From positions 59,239,818-59,303,817 of the forward strand of contig NC_133658.1 in assembly GCF_037893015.1 (NCBI RefSeq): 64,000 nt of DNA, given 5' to 3'. Shown here in pieces: positions 34,100 through 46,000 of the stretch. This stretch comes from Macrotis lagotis (taxonomy: Eukaryota; Chordata; Mammalia; Peramelemorphia; Peramelidae). Made by a program: the position numbers and the translations under genes. The notes beneath the pieces were generated by a model, which saw only the letters and a program-made list of their open reading frames with translations, searched no databases and was not told the DNA's origin. How positions within the stretch are numbered: position 1 is the stretch's first letter; each line of letters begins with the position of its first letter.

Positions 34100-35355
34100 T
34101 TTCTAGAGCCAAGATTGGTCTTTATAATTATCTAGGACTGAGTTTACCTTTAATTGTTATTGTTACTGTTTACATTGTTAAAATCATTCCATATATTTTT
34201 TAATGGTAATGCTTATGTTATTCTCTATCAGTTCATATAATTATCAATTATAGTTTCTTACAGAATAGTAAGGCTGTATTAATTCATGTATTATTTTTTT
34301 ATTCATTCCTCAGTCATTGGTCACCCGATTTGTTTACAGTTCTTTATTACCACAAAAAGAATTCTATGATTATTTTAGTGTATATTGAACCTTTCTTTTG
34401 CAGTCTTTAATCTATTTGGGATATATGCTTAGGAACAGGATTTATGGGATCAGAAGGTATGAACATTTCAAAATAATTTCTAGAACCAGTGGAACTTCAT
34501 AGCTTCATTAATAGTGTATTAGTATGCCTGACTTTTTGCATCCCCTCCAATATTTGGAGTAATCTTTTGTTAAAAAAATTTTTATTGATATTTTCTGGTT
34601 TTTAAGTTAAGGAAAAAGAGAAGCATTCTGAAAATATATGTGGTGTACCACACCCATGGATTTTCCACTTTTGCAGGAAGTGGGGTTGAGGGTGTCTTCT
34701 CATTTCTTTTATTTGAACAGTGATTGTTCTTTGAAATTTTGCAATATTTACTTTCGATTGTTGATTTTTTTTCATTTATATTGCTGTTGTCATTTTCATT
34801 TGTGGGTTTTTTTGACTGCTTACTTTACATCAATTCATGTAAGTATATACTTCTTTGTATATATCACATTTGTCTTTGTTTATAGTTCTATAACATATTC
34901 TATGTCATTCATGTAGTACAATTTGTTTAGCAGTTCCTGTTGATGGATATTTACTTTTTGTTTTGTTCTGAGGTTTTTTGCTACCATAAAAGTGCTGCTA
35001 TAAATATCTTATTGTTTATAGGAACTTGTTTTTCTTCCTTTTTATGATCTGTTTGGGGTATAAGCCTAGTAGAGGAATCTCCTGGTCAAAGAATGTGAAC
35101 ATTTTAGACACTTTTATCTGCCTAATTTCAAATTGCTTTCCAGAGTGGTGGTGTTGATTTATAGCTCTTTTTGCATGTACTAGTGTGCTGATCTTCCCAT
35201 TACCCTTTCATAACATTGACTATTCCTATCTTTGCCAGTTTTCGGTGAGGTGAAACTTCAAGGTTGTGTTGATTGACATTTCTCTCATTAGTGTAGAACA
35301 GTCTCTTACATGATTGTTAATAGTTTGAGTGCTTTTGCGAAGTCTTTTTTCATAA
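34100..35355 (-). mobile_element. Old L1-like fragments, minus strand
   Basis: Two stretches of similar text (34150-34520 and 34750-35300) share order: CATTCCTCAGTCATTGG / GATGGATATTTACTTTTTG, GCTGCTATAAATATC, TTTGGGGTATAAGCC and a TGGTCAAAGAATGTGAACATTTT block. These are typical of the reversed 3' region of old L1 in marsupials. Confidence 0.5.
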
Positions 35356-35363
35356 CCTTTGAC

Positions 35364-35365
<2 letters not shown>

Positions 35366-35400
<35 letters not shown>

Positions 35401-35543
35401 GATTTTGCAAGGCAAATGGGGTTAAGTGGCTTGCCCAAGGCCACACAGCTAGGCAAATTATTAAGTGTCTGAGGCCAGATTTGAACTCAGGTACTCCTGA
35501 CTCCAGGGCTGGTGCTCTATCCTGCATCACCTAACCAACCAGC
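35366..35543 (-). mobile_element. tRNA-derived SINE with ~30-nt poly-T, minus strand
   Basis: A reversed copy with a T30 run ending in AG, flanked by CCTTTGACTA at 35356-35365 and 35544-35553. Confidence 0.95.
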
Positions 35544-35879
35544 CCTTTGACTACTTTTTCATTGGAGAATTACCCTTAATCTAATCTATGGTTATCCATA
35601 GAAATATTTCATGCAAAGATTTCCCCCCTCCCCCTCCATCAGCTCCTCCTTCCCTTATCCTAAAGTCTTTTTTTATGTATCTTAATCAGATTTCCTTTGT
35701 AGAACTGGGAAAGAAACCTCCAAGTCAAGTCTTCTTACTATGGGACTTTTAAGTGGCTCACAGGATAAAATATTGGACCTGTCTGTGGGAAGAGAATTTT
35801 CTCCTTTCCTGAAGTGGAAGAAAATATTATTTGACGAGAAGCTAAATTTCTTTATTAGAGAGGACTAAAATGATTTTAC

Positions 35880-36015
35880 TTTGTTAGAGACAAGTTACAG
35901 TGTGTCTGTGAATATGGCTGATCAGACCAAAAAGGTCTCAGAGTTCTCTACCATAGGTCAGGCAACTGGGGTGGGTCCTGTAGTGGTTCTTCAGAGTCCT
36001 CTCCATGCTTTTTAA
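35880..36015 (-). mobile_element. RTE LINE fragment, minus strand
   Basis: Shares words with the RTE copy at 42380-42500: GAGACAAGTTACAGTGTGTC, CTCAGAGTTCTCTACCATAGGTC, AACTGGGGTGGGTCCTGTAG. Confidence 0.55.
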
Positions 36016-36047
36016 ATGTTGAGTTGTACAAGAGGCATATATTATTA

Positions 36048-36192
36048 TTATTATTTTTAGTTTTTTGTAAGGCAGTGGGGTTAAGTGGCTTGCCCAAGGC
36101 CACACATTATTAAGTGTCTGAGGCCAGATTTGAACTCAGGTACTCCTGACTCCAGGGCCGGTGCTCTGTTCACTGTGCCACGTAGCTGTCCC
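36048..36192 (-). mobile_element. tRNA-derived SINE, minus strand
   Basis: A reversed copy lacking part of CAGCTAGGTAATT, flanked by CAAGAGGCATATATTATTA / CAAGAGGCATACATTATTA (19 bp, one mismatch) at 36029-36047 and 36193-36211. Confidence 0.95.
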
Positions 36193-36481
36193 CAAGAGGC
36201 ATACATTATTAATATTGGTCAGTCACATAAGATTATTATTACTTATGGACAGATAAAATAAATGTTATCTTAAAGTTGATATTAAAAACTTTTTTAAATT
36301 TGCAAAAATAAAATGTACTAATTGGAATGCTCATACTTGATCATCTTCATAGTCCATCTTGCCTTGTGTTTTGTTGCCAACTGAAACCTCAAGAGGCATA
36401 AGCATCCTACTTTTAGAAAACCATGAGAAAATACTTCTGAGGGATGGTGTGACATTTTCCCCAGCCATATTAGTCATTCTT

Positions 36482-36644
36482 AGTTTTTTTTTTTTTTTTT
36501 GGGTTTTGCAAGGCAAATAGGGTTAAGTGGCTTGCCCAAGGCCACACAGCTAGGTAATTATTAAGTGTCTGAGACCAGATTTGAACCCAGGTACTCCTGA
36601 CTCCAGGGCCGGTGCTTTATCCACTACTCCACCTAGCTGCCCCT
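36482..36644 (-). mobile_element. tRNA-derived SINE, minus strand
   Basis: A reversed near-consensus copy flanked by the 15-bp duplication ATATTAGTCATTCTT at 36467-36481 and 36645-36659. Confidence 0.95.
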
Positions 36645-36659
36645 ATATTAGTCATTCTT

Positions 36660-38767
36660 TGAAATGATGTTTTTAATATTGAACTAGAATACTAGAATGT
36701 TGATTTTAGCTTGTCTTAATTCACCAAAGCTTTAAATGATTACTATATATATATATATATATATATAGTTTGTGGTAAAGATAAAAATAAATAAGGCAAG
36801 GAATTTATAATTTAGTAGTGATGATAATACAGGGACCTAGACAACTGTAATGTAAAATCATAAATAAGTAGTGGCATAGAGTGACAATGCAGATCTAGCA
36901 TAGAAATTAATTCTGATTGGTGGGTGGTACAAGTAGGGGCAGAGATTATAATCAAGGAAGCAGCAATATGGGGCCTTGAGGAATATAAAGGGGAAACAAA
37001 GGCAAGTTAAAAGTACATGTCTGTTTTGGGAGCAGCATGATCAAAAGGGGTAGGGCAAAGCAATTCATTTCAAAATTTGATAGGAATGTTGCTTTGCTTG
37101 ATGAAACAGACATGTTCCCATAAAGTTGGTTAAAAGATGTTTATCTCTGAAATGTGCTGTGTTTTTCTCATTGACTTCATTTTAATTTTAAGATACAGAC
37201 CTAGGGAAAAAAATGTTGGTCCCAATCAGGAAATTTTGTTTGCAGATATCCTTAGTGCAATGTTGCTTATAAGAGGTATACATCTTTGTTGAATTCATGA
37301 GACAAGACTAGGTTTTTGGACTAAAGTCTTCTGATTCTAAACCCCGTGGCCTTTTTTTTTTTTTGCTGTATCTAGTTATATGTAGTAACATTATGTAATT
37401 GGATTTCTCCCTTTGTATTATCTACCATAACAGAAATGAATAAATTGTCCCCTCCACTCTCTCATTCCAAGTCAAACTTAATGAATCAGAATTAACTGTA
37501 GAGACCATTGTTGCTGTAAAGAAGTGGGAAGTAGAAAAATACTGGCTCAAATTGAAGGGTAGAATGAGGAGAAAACATTAACAAAAGTGTAGATAAACTT
37601 TTCTCTTGAGTAATTAAGTGGACTGAGTACTGGTTTCCTTTTTGAGTCTTGGAAAATGGGATATAGCATTTTTTAAATTACATCTTTTTCTTTTTTTTTG
37701 TCTGGACCTACACATTCATCAATATAAAGAACTCCTTGACATGGAAATGCCCTCTCAAATAGAGATCTGGCACTTGTAGTTCATCTATAATTTATAGTCT
37801 GAGAGTTAATTGAGGCTCAGAAAGAAGAAATGACTTGACCTGAAGTCCCATAGCTAAGTGTGTTTCAGAGGCAGACTGACTTCAAGGCCATCCTTCTAAT
37901 AGACCACACAGTTTTCCATTAAGTGATATCAAAATTAAAGAATAGGGATGAGATTTCATTGCTTCATTCCCATGTTAGGAAACCCTTTCCACCAATATTC
38001 TGCAAATATTATGGGCTTAGTAGTTGCTTAGATAGGTTCATACAGTCAGTTTGTTAGAATGAAGATTTGACCTCATTTGACAAATGAAAAACTTAGATAC
38101 AAGGAGGGTAAGAGACTTGACCCAAGGTCATCCAGAGACTGGGTTTGTTTACCTTCTTGAACCTCAGTTTCTTCATTAGTTAGATGATAGATTGGACTAT
38201 AATGCTGTAGAGCAAGTAGGACTTAAGGTCCCCTTATTGAGCATTTTGTCCACTAAGAAACATGGATGATTTGAAGTCTTTGATTTAGATTTTAAAAAAG
38301 AAAAACAATCCTGCAGAATAAGGGAACTATACATGGCTAAGCTAGAGTTATTAGAATGTGAAATGACATCTAAAAAGATATTATTGTAAACTTAATGAAG
38401 TATTGGTGTCTAGATTGAGGGTGACAGTGGGTTGGGGGAAGGGGCTGGCTGTACCTGATCTTTGGTTTAGCACATCTGAAATATTATCTCCACTTCTTAG
38501 CATCATGTTTCAGGAAGACTATTGATAGGATATAGAACATTCACAGTAGAGTAAGTGACTCAGTGAGGGGGGAAACTTTATCATTTTAGGGTAGATTGAA
38601 GGAACCAAAGATGATTAGAGCTTAGGAGGACATTTGCTTCAAGATATTAATAGACTTTTTTTTTTAGAAAAGGGACTTCTTGTTTGACTTCTTTTTAGAG
38701 TAGTAGAATAGGAATGAATAAATGGTGAAGAGAGGCAAATTCCAGCAATATAAAAAATCCACACATT
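36660..38767. other. Intron 2 stretch, nothing recognised
   Basis: Unique-looking AT-rich sequence except a (TA)n run at 36744-36767 and possible decayed MIR pieces near 37800-37915 and 38080-38180. Confidence 0.5.
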
Positions 38768-38779
38768 TAGAACATTTCT

Positions 38780-38941
38780 TTTTCTTTCTTTCTTTTTTTT
38801 TTTTGGCAAGGCAAACGGGGTTAAGCGGCTTGTCCAAGGCCATACAGCTAGGTAATTATTAAGTGTCTGAGACCAGATTTGAACCCAGGTACTCCTGACT
38901 CCAGGGCCGGTGCTTTATCCATTATGCCACCTAGCCACCCC
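38780..38941 (-). mobile_element. tRNA-derived SINE, minus strand
   Basis: A reversed copy flanked by the 12-bp duplication TAGAACATTTCT at 38768-38779 and 38942-38953. Confidence 0.95.
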
Positions 38942-39044
38942 TAGAACATTTCTAAAATGAAATTCCTTTCATAGTTAATAAATTATTACCTTCCCTGTCA
39001 CTGGTTAGCTTGAGGTCATATTTGTGTGATCACTATGAGAGTTG

Positions 39045-39556
39045 TGGAAAGAATTTTTTTTTCCTCTTAAAGATTTTATTTATTTTGAGTTTTACAAATT
39101 TTCCCCTAATCTTACTTCCCTTCCTCCACCTCCCACAGAAGGCAATTTGCCAATCTTTACATTGTTTCCATGTTGTACACTGATCCAAATTGAGTGTGAT
39201 GAGAGAGAAATCATATCCTTAAGGAAGAAATATAATATATATAAGAGATAGCAAGATCAGACAATAAAATAACAGTTTTTTTCCCCCTAAATTAAAGGTA
39301 ATAGTCCTTGGTCTTTGTTCAAACTCCACAGTTATTTGTCTGGAGATGGTATTCTCCATTGCAGACAGCCCCCAATTGTCCCTGATTGTTGCACTGGTGG
39401 AATGAGCAAGTCCATCAAGGTTGATCATCGCCCCCATGTTGCTGTTAGGGTGTACAGTGTTTTTCTGGTTCTGCTCATCTCACTCAGCATCAGTTCATGC
39501 AGATCCCTCCAGGCTTCCCTGAATTCACATCCCTTCTGGTTTCTAATAGAACAATA
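39045..39556 (-). mobile_element. L1-derived fragment, minus strand, next to exon 3
   Basis: The reversed text CAATTTGCCAATCTTTACATTG, GATGAGAGAGAAATCATATCC, GGTAATAGTCCTTGGTC, TGCTCATCTCACTCAGCATC and CTGGTTTCTAATAGAACAATA is a common marsupial L1 region. It ends about 180 bp before the exon 3 acceptor. Open frames on both strands here are L1 shadow. Confidence 0.7.
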
Positions 39557-39736
39557 CTAAAGAAGGAATTTTTTAAAAAATCAGGTAATTAGATGTTACT
39601 TAGATGAACTGACCACAGGAAAAATTCATTTTATATGTTATGTTCAAGATGGTATATGTTCTCTCACAATGGAGAGGTGGTTGTTTTTTATGTTGTTTAT
39701 ATATATAAATAAACATTCCCTTTCTCCTATCTTTAG

Positions 39737-40068
39737 GGTAAGCCCAAGAAATCATGCAGTCATCAGGGCACAGGTTCCGTGATGTGGAACATCATCCCCT
39801 TCTTGGTGAAAATGAGAATTATGATTCTTCATCTTCATCCTCATCTGAAGCTGATGCAGCAGACAAGATCTGGTTTATTCGGGATGGTTGTGGTATGGTC
39901 TGCGCTGTCATGACGTGGCTTCTAGTTGTCTATGCAGACTTTGTTGTGACTTTTGTCATGTTGCTGCCTTCCAAAGACTTTTGGTACTCGATGATCAATG
40001 GTATTGTTTTTAACTGCTTGGCAGTTCTGGCCCTGTCATCTCATCTGAGAACTATGCTCACTGACCCT
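39737..40068 (+). CDS. ZDHHC7: ZDHHC7 exon 3 (first coding exon; codons 1-105)
   Basis: The acceptor CTTTAG ends at 39736 and the donor CCT|GTAAGT begins at 40069. Seventeen nt of leader precede the ATG at 39754. The exon encodes the cytosolic head, TM1, the luminal loop and TM2, ending at LTDP, the conserved start of the DPG block found in DHHC enzymes. The intron is phase 0 and the next exon opens with GAVPKG. The leader part of the exon begins GGTAAG, which itself resembles a splice donor. The frame runs on past the donor into intron 3 for about 18 codons, but those residues are intronic. Confidence 0.95.
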
Positions 40069-43000
40069 GTAAGTAGATTATTGTTCCTATATTATAGTTT
40101 CTCTTATTATTTTAAATTTAGCTGACTTCTTTGAATCTACAACTAAGTATTTCTTGTTCCATCTAATCTTTAAATTTTGTTTATATGAGAAATGTCCCTT
40201 AAAGGTGAGAGTCTTCCCAGTTTAGTGGGAATAACATTAGTCTGGGAGTTAGGAGGTGGGGTATACTTGCTGAATGAGTTTGGGCAAGTCACATTTACAT
40301 GGGCCTCAGTCACTGTCCTCATAAAATCAGATTTGGACTACGCAATCTCTATAAGGTTCCTTTTGTCTGGAAAGTTTTGATTGTAAAAAATTGGGTGAGG
40401 GTGGAATTACTGTATTCGTTATCACTGTGGAGAGCTTTGAGCCCCTCCTATTGCTTCTTTACAAAATGTTGTAAGGCTCTCATTTTTTTTTTTACTGTTG
40501 AGGAAACTGGGACAAACAGGTTAATTGACTTGCCCAGAGTCATACAGTTAATGCCTGAGACCAGACTTGAGCTCAGGTCTTCCAGACTGAGTTGTCTCTA
40601 AATATATTTTTCAGGAGTGGAATTACATATATAAGGCTATCTTTTTAAAAGGGCTTCATTGTGTTCTATTTATATGGGGAAGGATGAGCTAAATCATAAC
40701 TTAGTTCTTCATATTTTTCTTTTTGTTGTGCTGTCAAGCAGCATTTAGCTTTCAACATCCCTCTAACTCAAACTTTCAGTCTCATTCTAGGCCTTCTTCA
40801 CATCCTTTCTCCAATGAATTAAAATTTTTTCTTTATTTGTTGTACTACAGAGCAGCTTTCTAGTGTTCATTAGAATGGGTTTCATCTATGATCTGAACTT
40901 GCCTGTGGCACGTCCTTCCTAGGTTCTGGCCAGGTTCTTCTTCAGCTGCTCCTTGACCCCCTCCTAGCCCACAGTCAGTGGTATGGGGTTCAAGGACTTG
41001 AGAATAGGTATTTCCTATTTGAGTAGGGGGCAAAAAAGGTGTTACATTTGAGTCAGTAATGGAGCAGTGTACTAAAATCATTCTTGTCTAAAGGTTACCA
41101 GCAAACCTTAGCCATTTAGATATCTGAAAGAGTCCATATCCTGTTTTCTGTGGTTCTCTCCATAGCAGCAGCCCTTTGAACCTATTGGTATTATTTTAAA
41201 TGTATCATTATAATGAATATAATTATATTCATCATAATGAAGGTTGAGTACCTTCTTGTGCCTATGTCATTGTATTATTCATTGGGGTCCTCGCTGATAT
41301 TTTAGTTGTTAGAGAGGATGTAGGCACAGATTAGTAACTGAGTCCCAGGATTGCTTAGGGTACTTTGAGGCTAAGTGATCTGCTTGGTTTTGCAAAGCTG
41401 GCTCATGTTAGAGGTGAGATTTAAAGCCTTTTGATCTTCTTTGCTCCAAACCTAGCATTCTGTCATGATGCTGTAGCTCATTCAGAATTCACGAATTAGG
41501 GTCCCAGTTTTGTTGCATACTGTCTGATCATGGGAAAGTGCTTCTTAGAGTCTTAATTTTCCCATCTGGAAAATAGGGACAATAATAATAACTTAGAAGA
41601 GCTGTTGTGAGGAAGGTGCTTTGTAAATCTTTCAAATACTACATATAATTGTTTGTTGTCTTGAATTATAACCAGCTTGGTTATCTGGTTTCCTAGCCTA
41701 GAACCCATTAGGAGTAATAAACTGATAGGAAAATTTTGAAACAAGACAGAAATAAAAGACGTAGACAACTGTAAAGGTACACTGGTCACCACTGATGGTG
41801 CACCCATTTGTGCCAGACACTGGGGCTGCAGAGATGGAAAAGAACAAGAGACCTCTCCTCAAGGAACTTGCAGTTTAATGGGGGAAGACTGTAGAAGGCC
41901 ACAAAGCAGGAAAGGTGCCAGATAGGAAAGTGTGTTGGTGAAGTTCCAGAAATCCTCATGTATTGCATTAAGAGCATGAGCAAAATACTTCCTTGATCCT
42001 CATAAGAACCCTGGGGGAAAGGTACTATTATTATTCCCATTTTGCAGCAAAGGAAACCAATTCTGAAAGTATAGAGGTGACTTGCCCCAGGTCATATATC
42101 AAAGGCAGAATACTAACTTGAATCTTTTGGATCCCAAAGAACAATATTTTGACACTGCCCTAAACTGTCCCTCTATGAGATAGTGACCCTGTGTGATGAA
42201 GAAAAGTGCCACATGTTTAATATGCCCTAAGAAGGCAGAAAAGAATCCATCTGTATTGAATTGTTTCTGCCATAGAGCTACTTGATCAAATACAAGTCAC
42301 TTCATTCTGAGAGCCTTCTTTTTCCCAGTTGATTCTTGACTTTTATTATCGAAGAAGATCAAAATGACATCATAGTGTTTGAGACAAATTACAATGTGTC
42401 CCGACTATGACTGATGAAATCAATCCAAGTTCAGGGCTCAGAATGCTCTACCACAGATTGGGCACAAATAGTTCATGTGAACACCTGGGGTGGGTACTCT
42501 AGATTTACTAATGTCACGTTTCCTTTGAACTGCTTCCATTCTACCTTCCTCATAGAGTGCAGCACCTGCTCTGATGAGGGCATGCCATGCTGGGTAGTCC
42601 TGTGCCAATGTCTCTCATGCTGCACAATCAATTCTAAAGTCCTTCAGTGAGACCTTCAAAGTGTCTTGGTATCACTTCTTCTGACCCCCCTTGTGAACTC
42701 TTGCCTTGTGTGAGTTCTCCTTTAAATAATAGGTTTTTTGACAAGTGTACATCTGGCATTCTAACAGTGTTCCAGCCCATTGTAGTTGCACTCTCTGTAG
42801 AAATGTTGGAATGCTAGGTAATTTAGCTCAAGGAAGGACCTCAGTATTTGGTACCTTCTTCTGCTGGGTGATCTTCAGAATCTTTGAGACAATTTATTTT
42901 TTATTTTTTTTTTTAGGTTTTTTTGCAAAGCAAATCGGGTTAAAGTGCTTGCCCAAAGCCACACAGCTAGGGAATTATTAAGTGTCTGAGGCCAGATTTG

Positions 43001-46000
43001 AACTCAGGTACTCCTGACTCTGGGGCCAGTGCTCTATCCACTGGACCACCTAGTGCCCCCCCCCCCCCCCCCCCCCCGACAATTTAAATGGAAGCGATTC
43101 AGGTATCTGATATGGTGCTGATCTGGTAGACTGTCAAGGTTTCACAGGCATATAACAATGAGGTCAGCACAACGGCTCTGTAGACCTTCAGTTTGGTAGT
43201 CTAATACCTTTTCTCTTTCATGCTTTCTCTCCCTCATTTTCCCTAACTAGGACAGATAGTCAAATTTCCATGTTGGGAGGGTTTTTATGAGGGATTCAAG
43301 ATTACATATGCAAAAATGCTAGATCAGTGTGAGTAGTTACTGTCTAAAAACATTCAGTCTTTGCTACCTTGAACTGGGTCAATGAGATGTTTCTGAAGTT
43401 TATGGGGGATATTTCTGAAACTTTTAGAATATGTTTCTGTCTCTGGAACATGTTATGTGAAGGTAGACATGTAAGCATCCAATGATCAGGGTTGCTGTGT
43501 GAATAGGCTACTTGAGGTGGTTCTGTTTTTTTTAGGAAGTTTTCCCTGCAAAAGGTCAACTGACACCCCTCTGTTGTTCTGAGTAACTAGACCCATGCTG
43601 TGGTAAGACTGTGTCTGAGCACTTTGTTCCTAGGCATTCCGCCCAAGGCAAAAAAAAATTTGAATCCTTGAAGAAATTGGGTAAAAAATTTTTTTACCAC
43701 TTTTAATATTTCAAGCCCAAGATTATCATGTGTTTCCATATTATCTGTCATTAAGCTTAGTTGCTTAAGGGTATCTTTAGTAAGCTACATAGGTGGCTCA
43801 GTGGATGGGAATGTTAGACCTGTAATCAGGAAGACCTTAGATAACTAGCTTGTGTGACCTGGGCAACTAGGCAAGTCACTTAATCTCTATTTGCCTTAAA
43901 CTACTGGAGAAGGAAATGACAGACTCCTCCAGTATTCCTTTTTTTTTTTTTTTTTTTTTTTTTAGGTTTTTGTAAGGCAAATGGGGTTAAGTGGCTTGCC
44001 CAAGGCCACACAGCTAGGTAATTATTAAGTGTCTGAGGCCAGATTTGAACCCAGGTACTCCTGACTCCAGGGCCGGTGCTCTATCCACTGCACCACGTAG
44101 CCGCCCCCTCCCTCCAGTATTCTTGACAAGAAAACCCTGTGGATAGTATTGGTGTGTTCTGGTCCATGGGGTCACAGAGAATTAGACACAACTGAGTGAT
44201 TGAACAATGCCTTTGGTAAACACATATACAAATTAATTTGTGTTTTTTAAATATAGGATGTCAATTTCAGAAATAATCTTTTTTTTCCTTTTCTGAACTG
44301 CACTGTTGCTGGAAAAAAAAGGTATATGGTGACATTTAGAATCTTGGTTCAGGCAGGCCTTATTAGGAAACTGGATATTCAAACCATTCTCTTAGGTGTT
44401 AGAAGATATAACATAATGTTCCTTCAATTTAAACACACATTTAATAACACTCTGTGTTTAGTATAAATTAGTTCAAATTTACAAAATCAAAAGGTTAACC
44501 TCAACTGTTTGATGAACTAGAGTGAGAAGTGTCACTTTGGTCACAGCATTTAACTTCTCTGATTCTAAGTTTCCTCACCTACAAAACAAGGAAATTTGAC
44601 TAGATAATCTCCAAGATAACTTTCAGGTCTAAATCTATGGATTATACCTTTTCATAGGGATTGAAATTGATCAGAATGTGTTTTGGGAATATTTAAGTTC
44701 CCACTAAATTTAATATGCTGAATATTTACATGTTCTCTTCCTGCCTGTCATTATCTTTACAACTTTCTTATCACTTTCTAATTCTTCTAATAATCCCCTT
44801 TAGAAGGGTCTCAAATTTGTACTTTCCTGTTCACTTCCAAAGCTACCAGTTTAATCTAAACTTTCATCAGAATTTTCACTATGATATCAAAGACAGTATT
44901 ATTCAGCAGTCACTTACTTGACCAGTTATTTGCGGAGACTTCTCTATGTGAGGGATTCTTTGGATACATAGAGTTCCCCACCTCAGGGAGTAGACAGTCT
45001 TGCTGATTCACTAATTGTATTTCCTTAACTTTTTGAGATCTCTCCTAGAAAATTAGCCTTATCAAATATCATACCATCAAACTTTTTAAATATCATACCA
45101 TTCCCTTGCTTAAATAAATAAATGTTTTAGTACTTTAGTGAATCTTGTAATTTAATAGACATAAGTAGATTTTCTTCTTGGTCAATTTGGATTACAGCTC
45201 ATTCATGCCATCTGACCCTGTATGATTTTGTCCATGTTCACACTAATAAATTCTGCTCAGAAACCACACGCACCTACCATGCTATATATTTTCCCTGAAT
45301 TATGTTCACAATTTTATAGTACTAGTATAGCATTTGGACTCTTTAGTGGATTTCTTTCTGGTACACAAGATACCCTCAAATTATGGTCTTGATTCATGAA
45401 CTGATCCTAATGACTGCCTCTTGTATTCCACCCACATTCAATTTAGGATTCTTACCTTTTCTACTTTTGCCTTTTAGTAATGCTCCCTTCTAACTCCAGA
45501 TCTAACACTCTTTCTAGTGTACCACATTAAAAGAGGGTTTTTAAAATTTTGGATGTGTGAGGGTTTGGGGATTTTTTTTTGGAGCCATTTTTCTTTTCTT
45601 TGGGATTTTTATGTATATTGCTTGTTTATTGAGGGCACAGAAGAACCTTATTGCTTCTTATCCTTTCAGTCCGACATCTTGGATCAGTTCCCTGAGATAA
45701 ACAATTATAAGTTAAAAAAAAAGAATACTAAAGTTATTTACAGTGGAGGAAACAGCATAAGCAAAGACATGGTAGAAACAAGTAAGATATCTATGAGACA
45801 GAGCAAAACAGATTTGGGTAATGAAGAAAGGGAAATTGATTTGAGAACATTTGAAGGTAGATTGAACTAGACACATATATAGATTTTAGAATGTAAGCTA
45901 AATAATTTATCTTAAGGCAATTGTCTTTCACAATTTCTCATTTGTACTTGGTATTTAAACTGTATATGAATAGTACTCATCAGTATACTTTTCATTTAAA

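Noticed and set aside
39219..39560. Overlapping 72- and 81-codon frames just before exon 3 as an upstream exon
   Set aside because: They fall inside a common marsupial L1 fragment and lack matching splice signals to exon 3.
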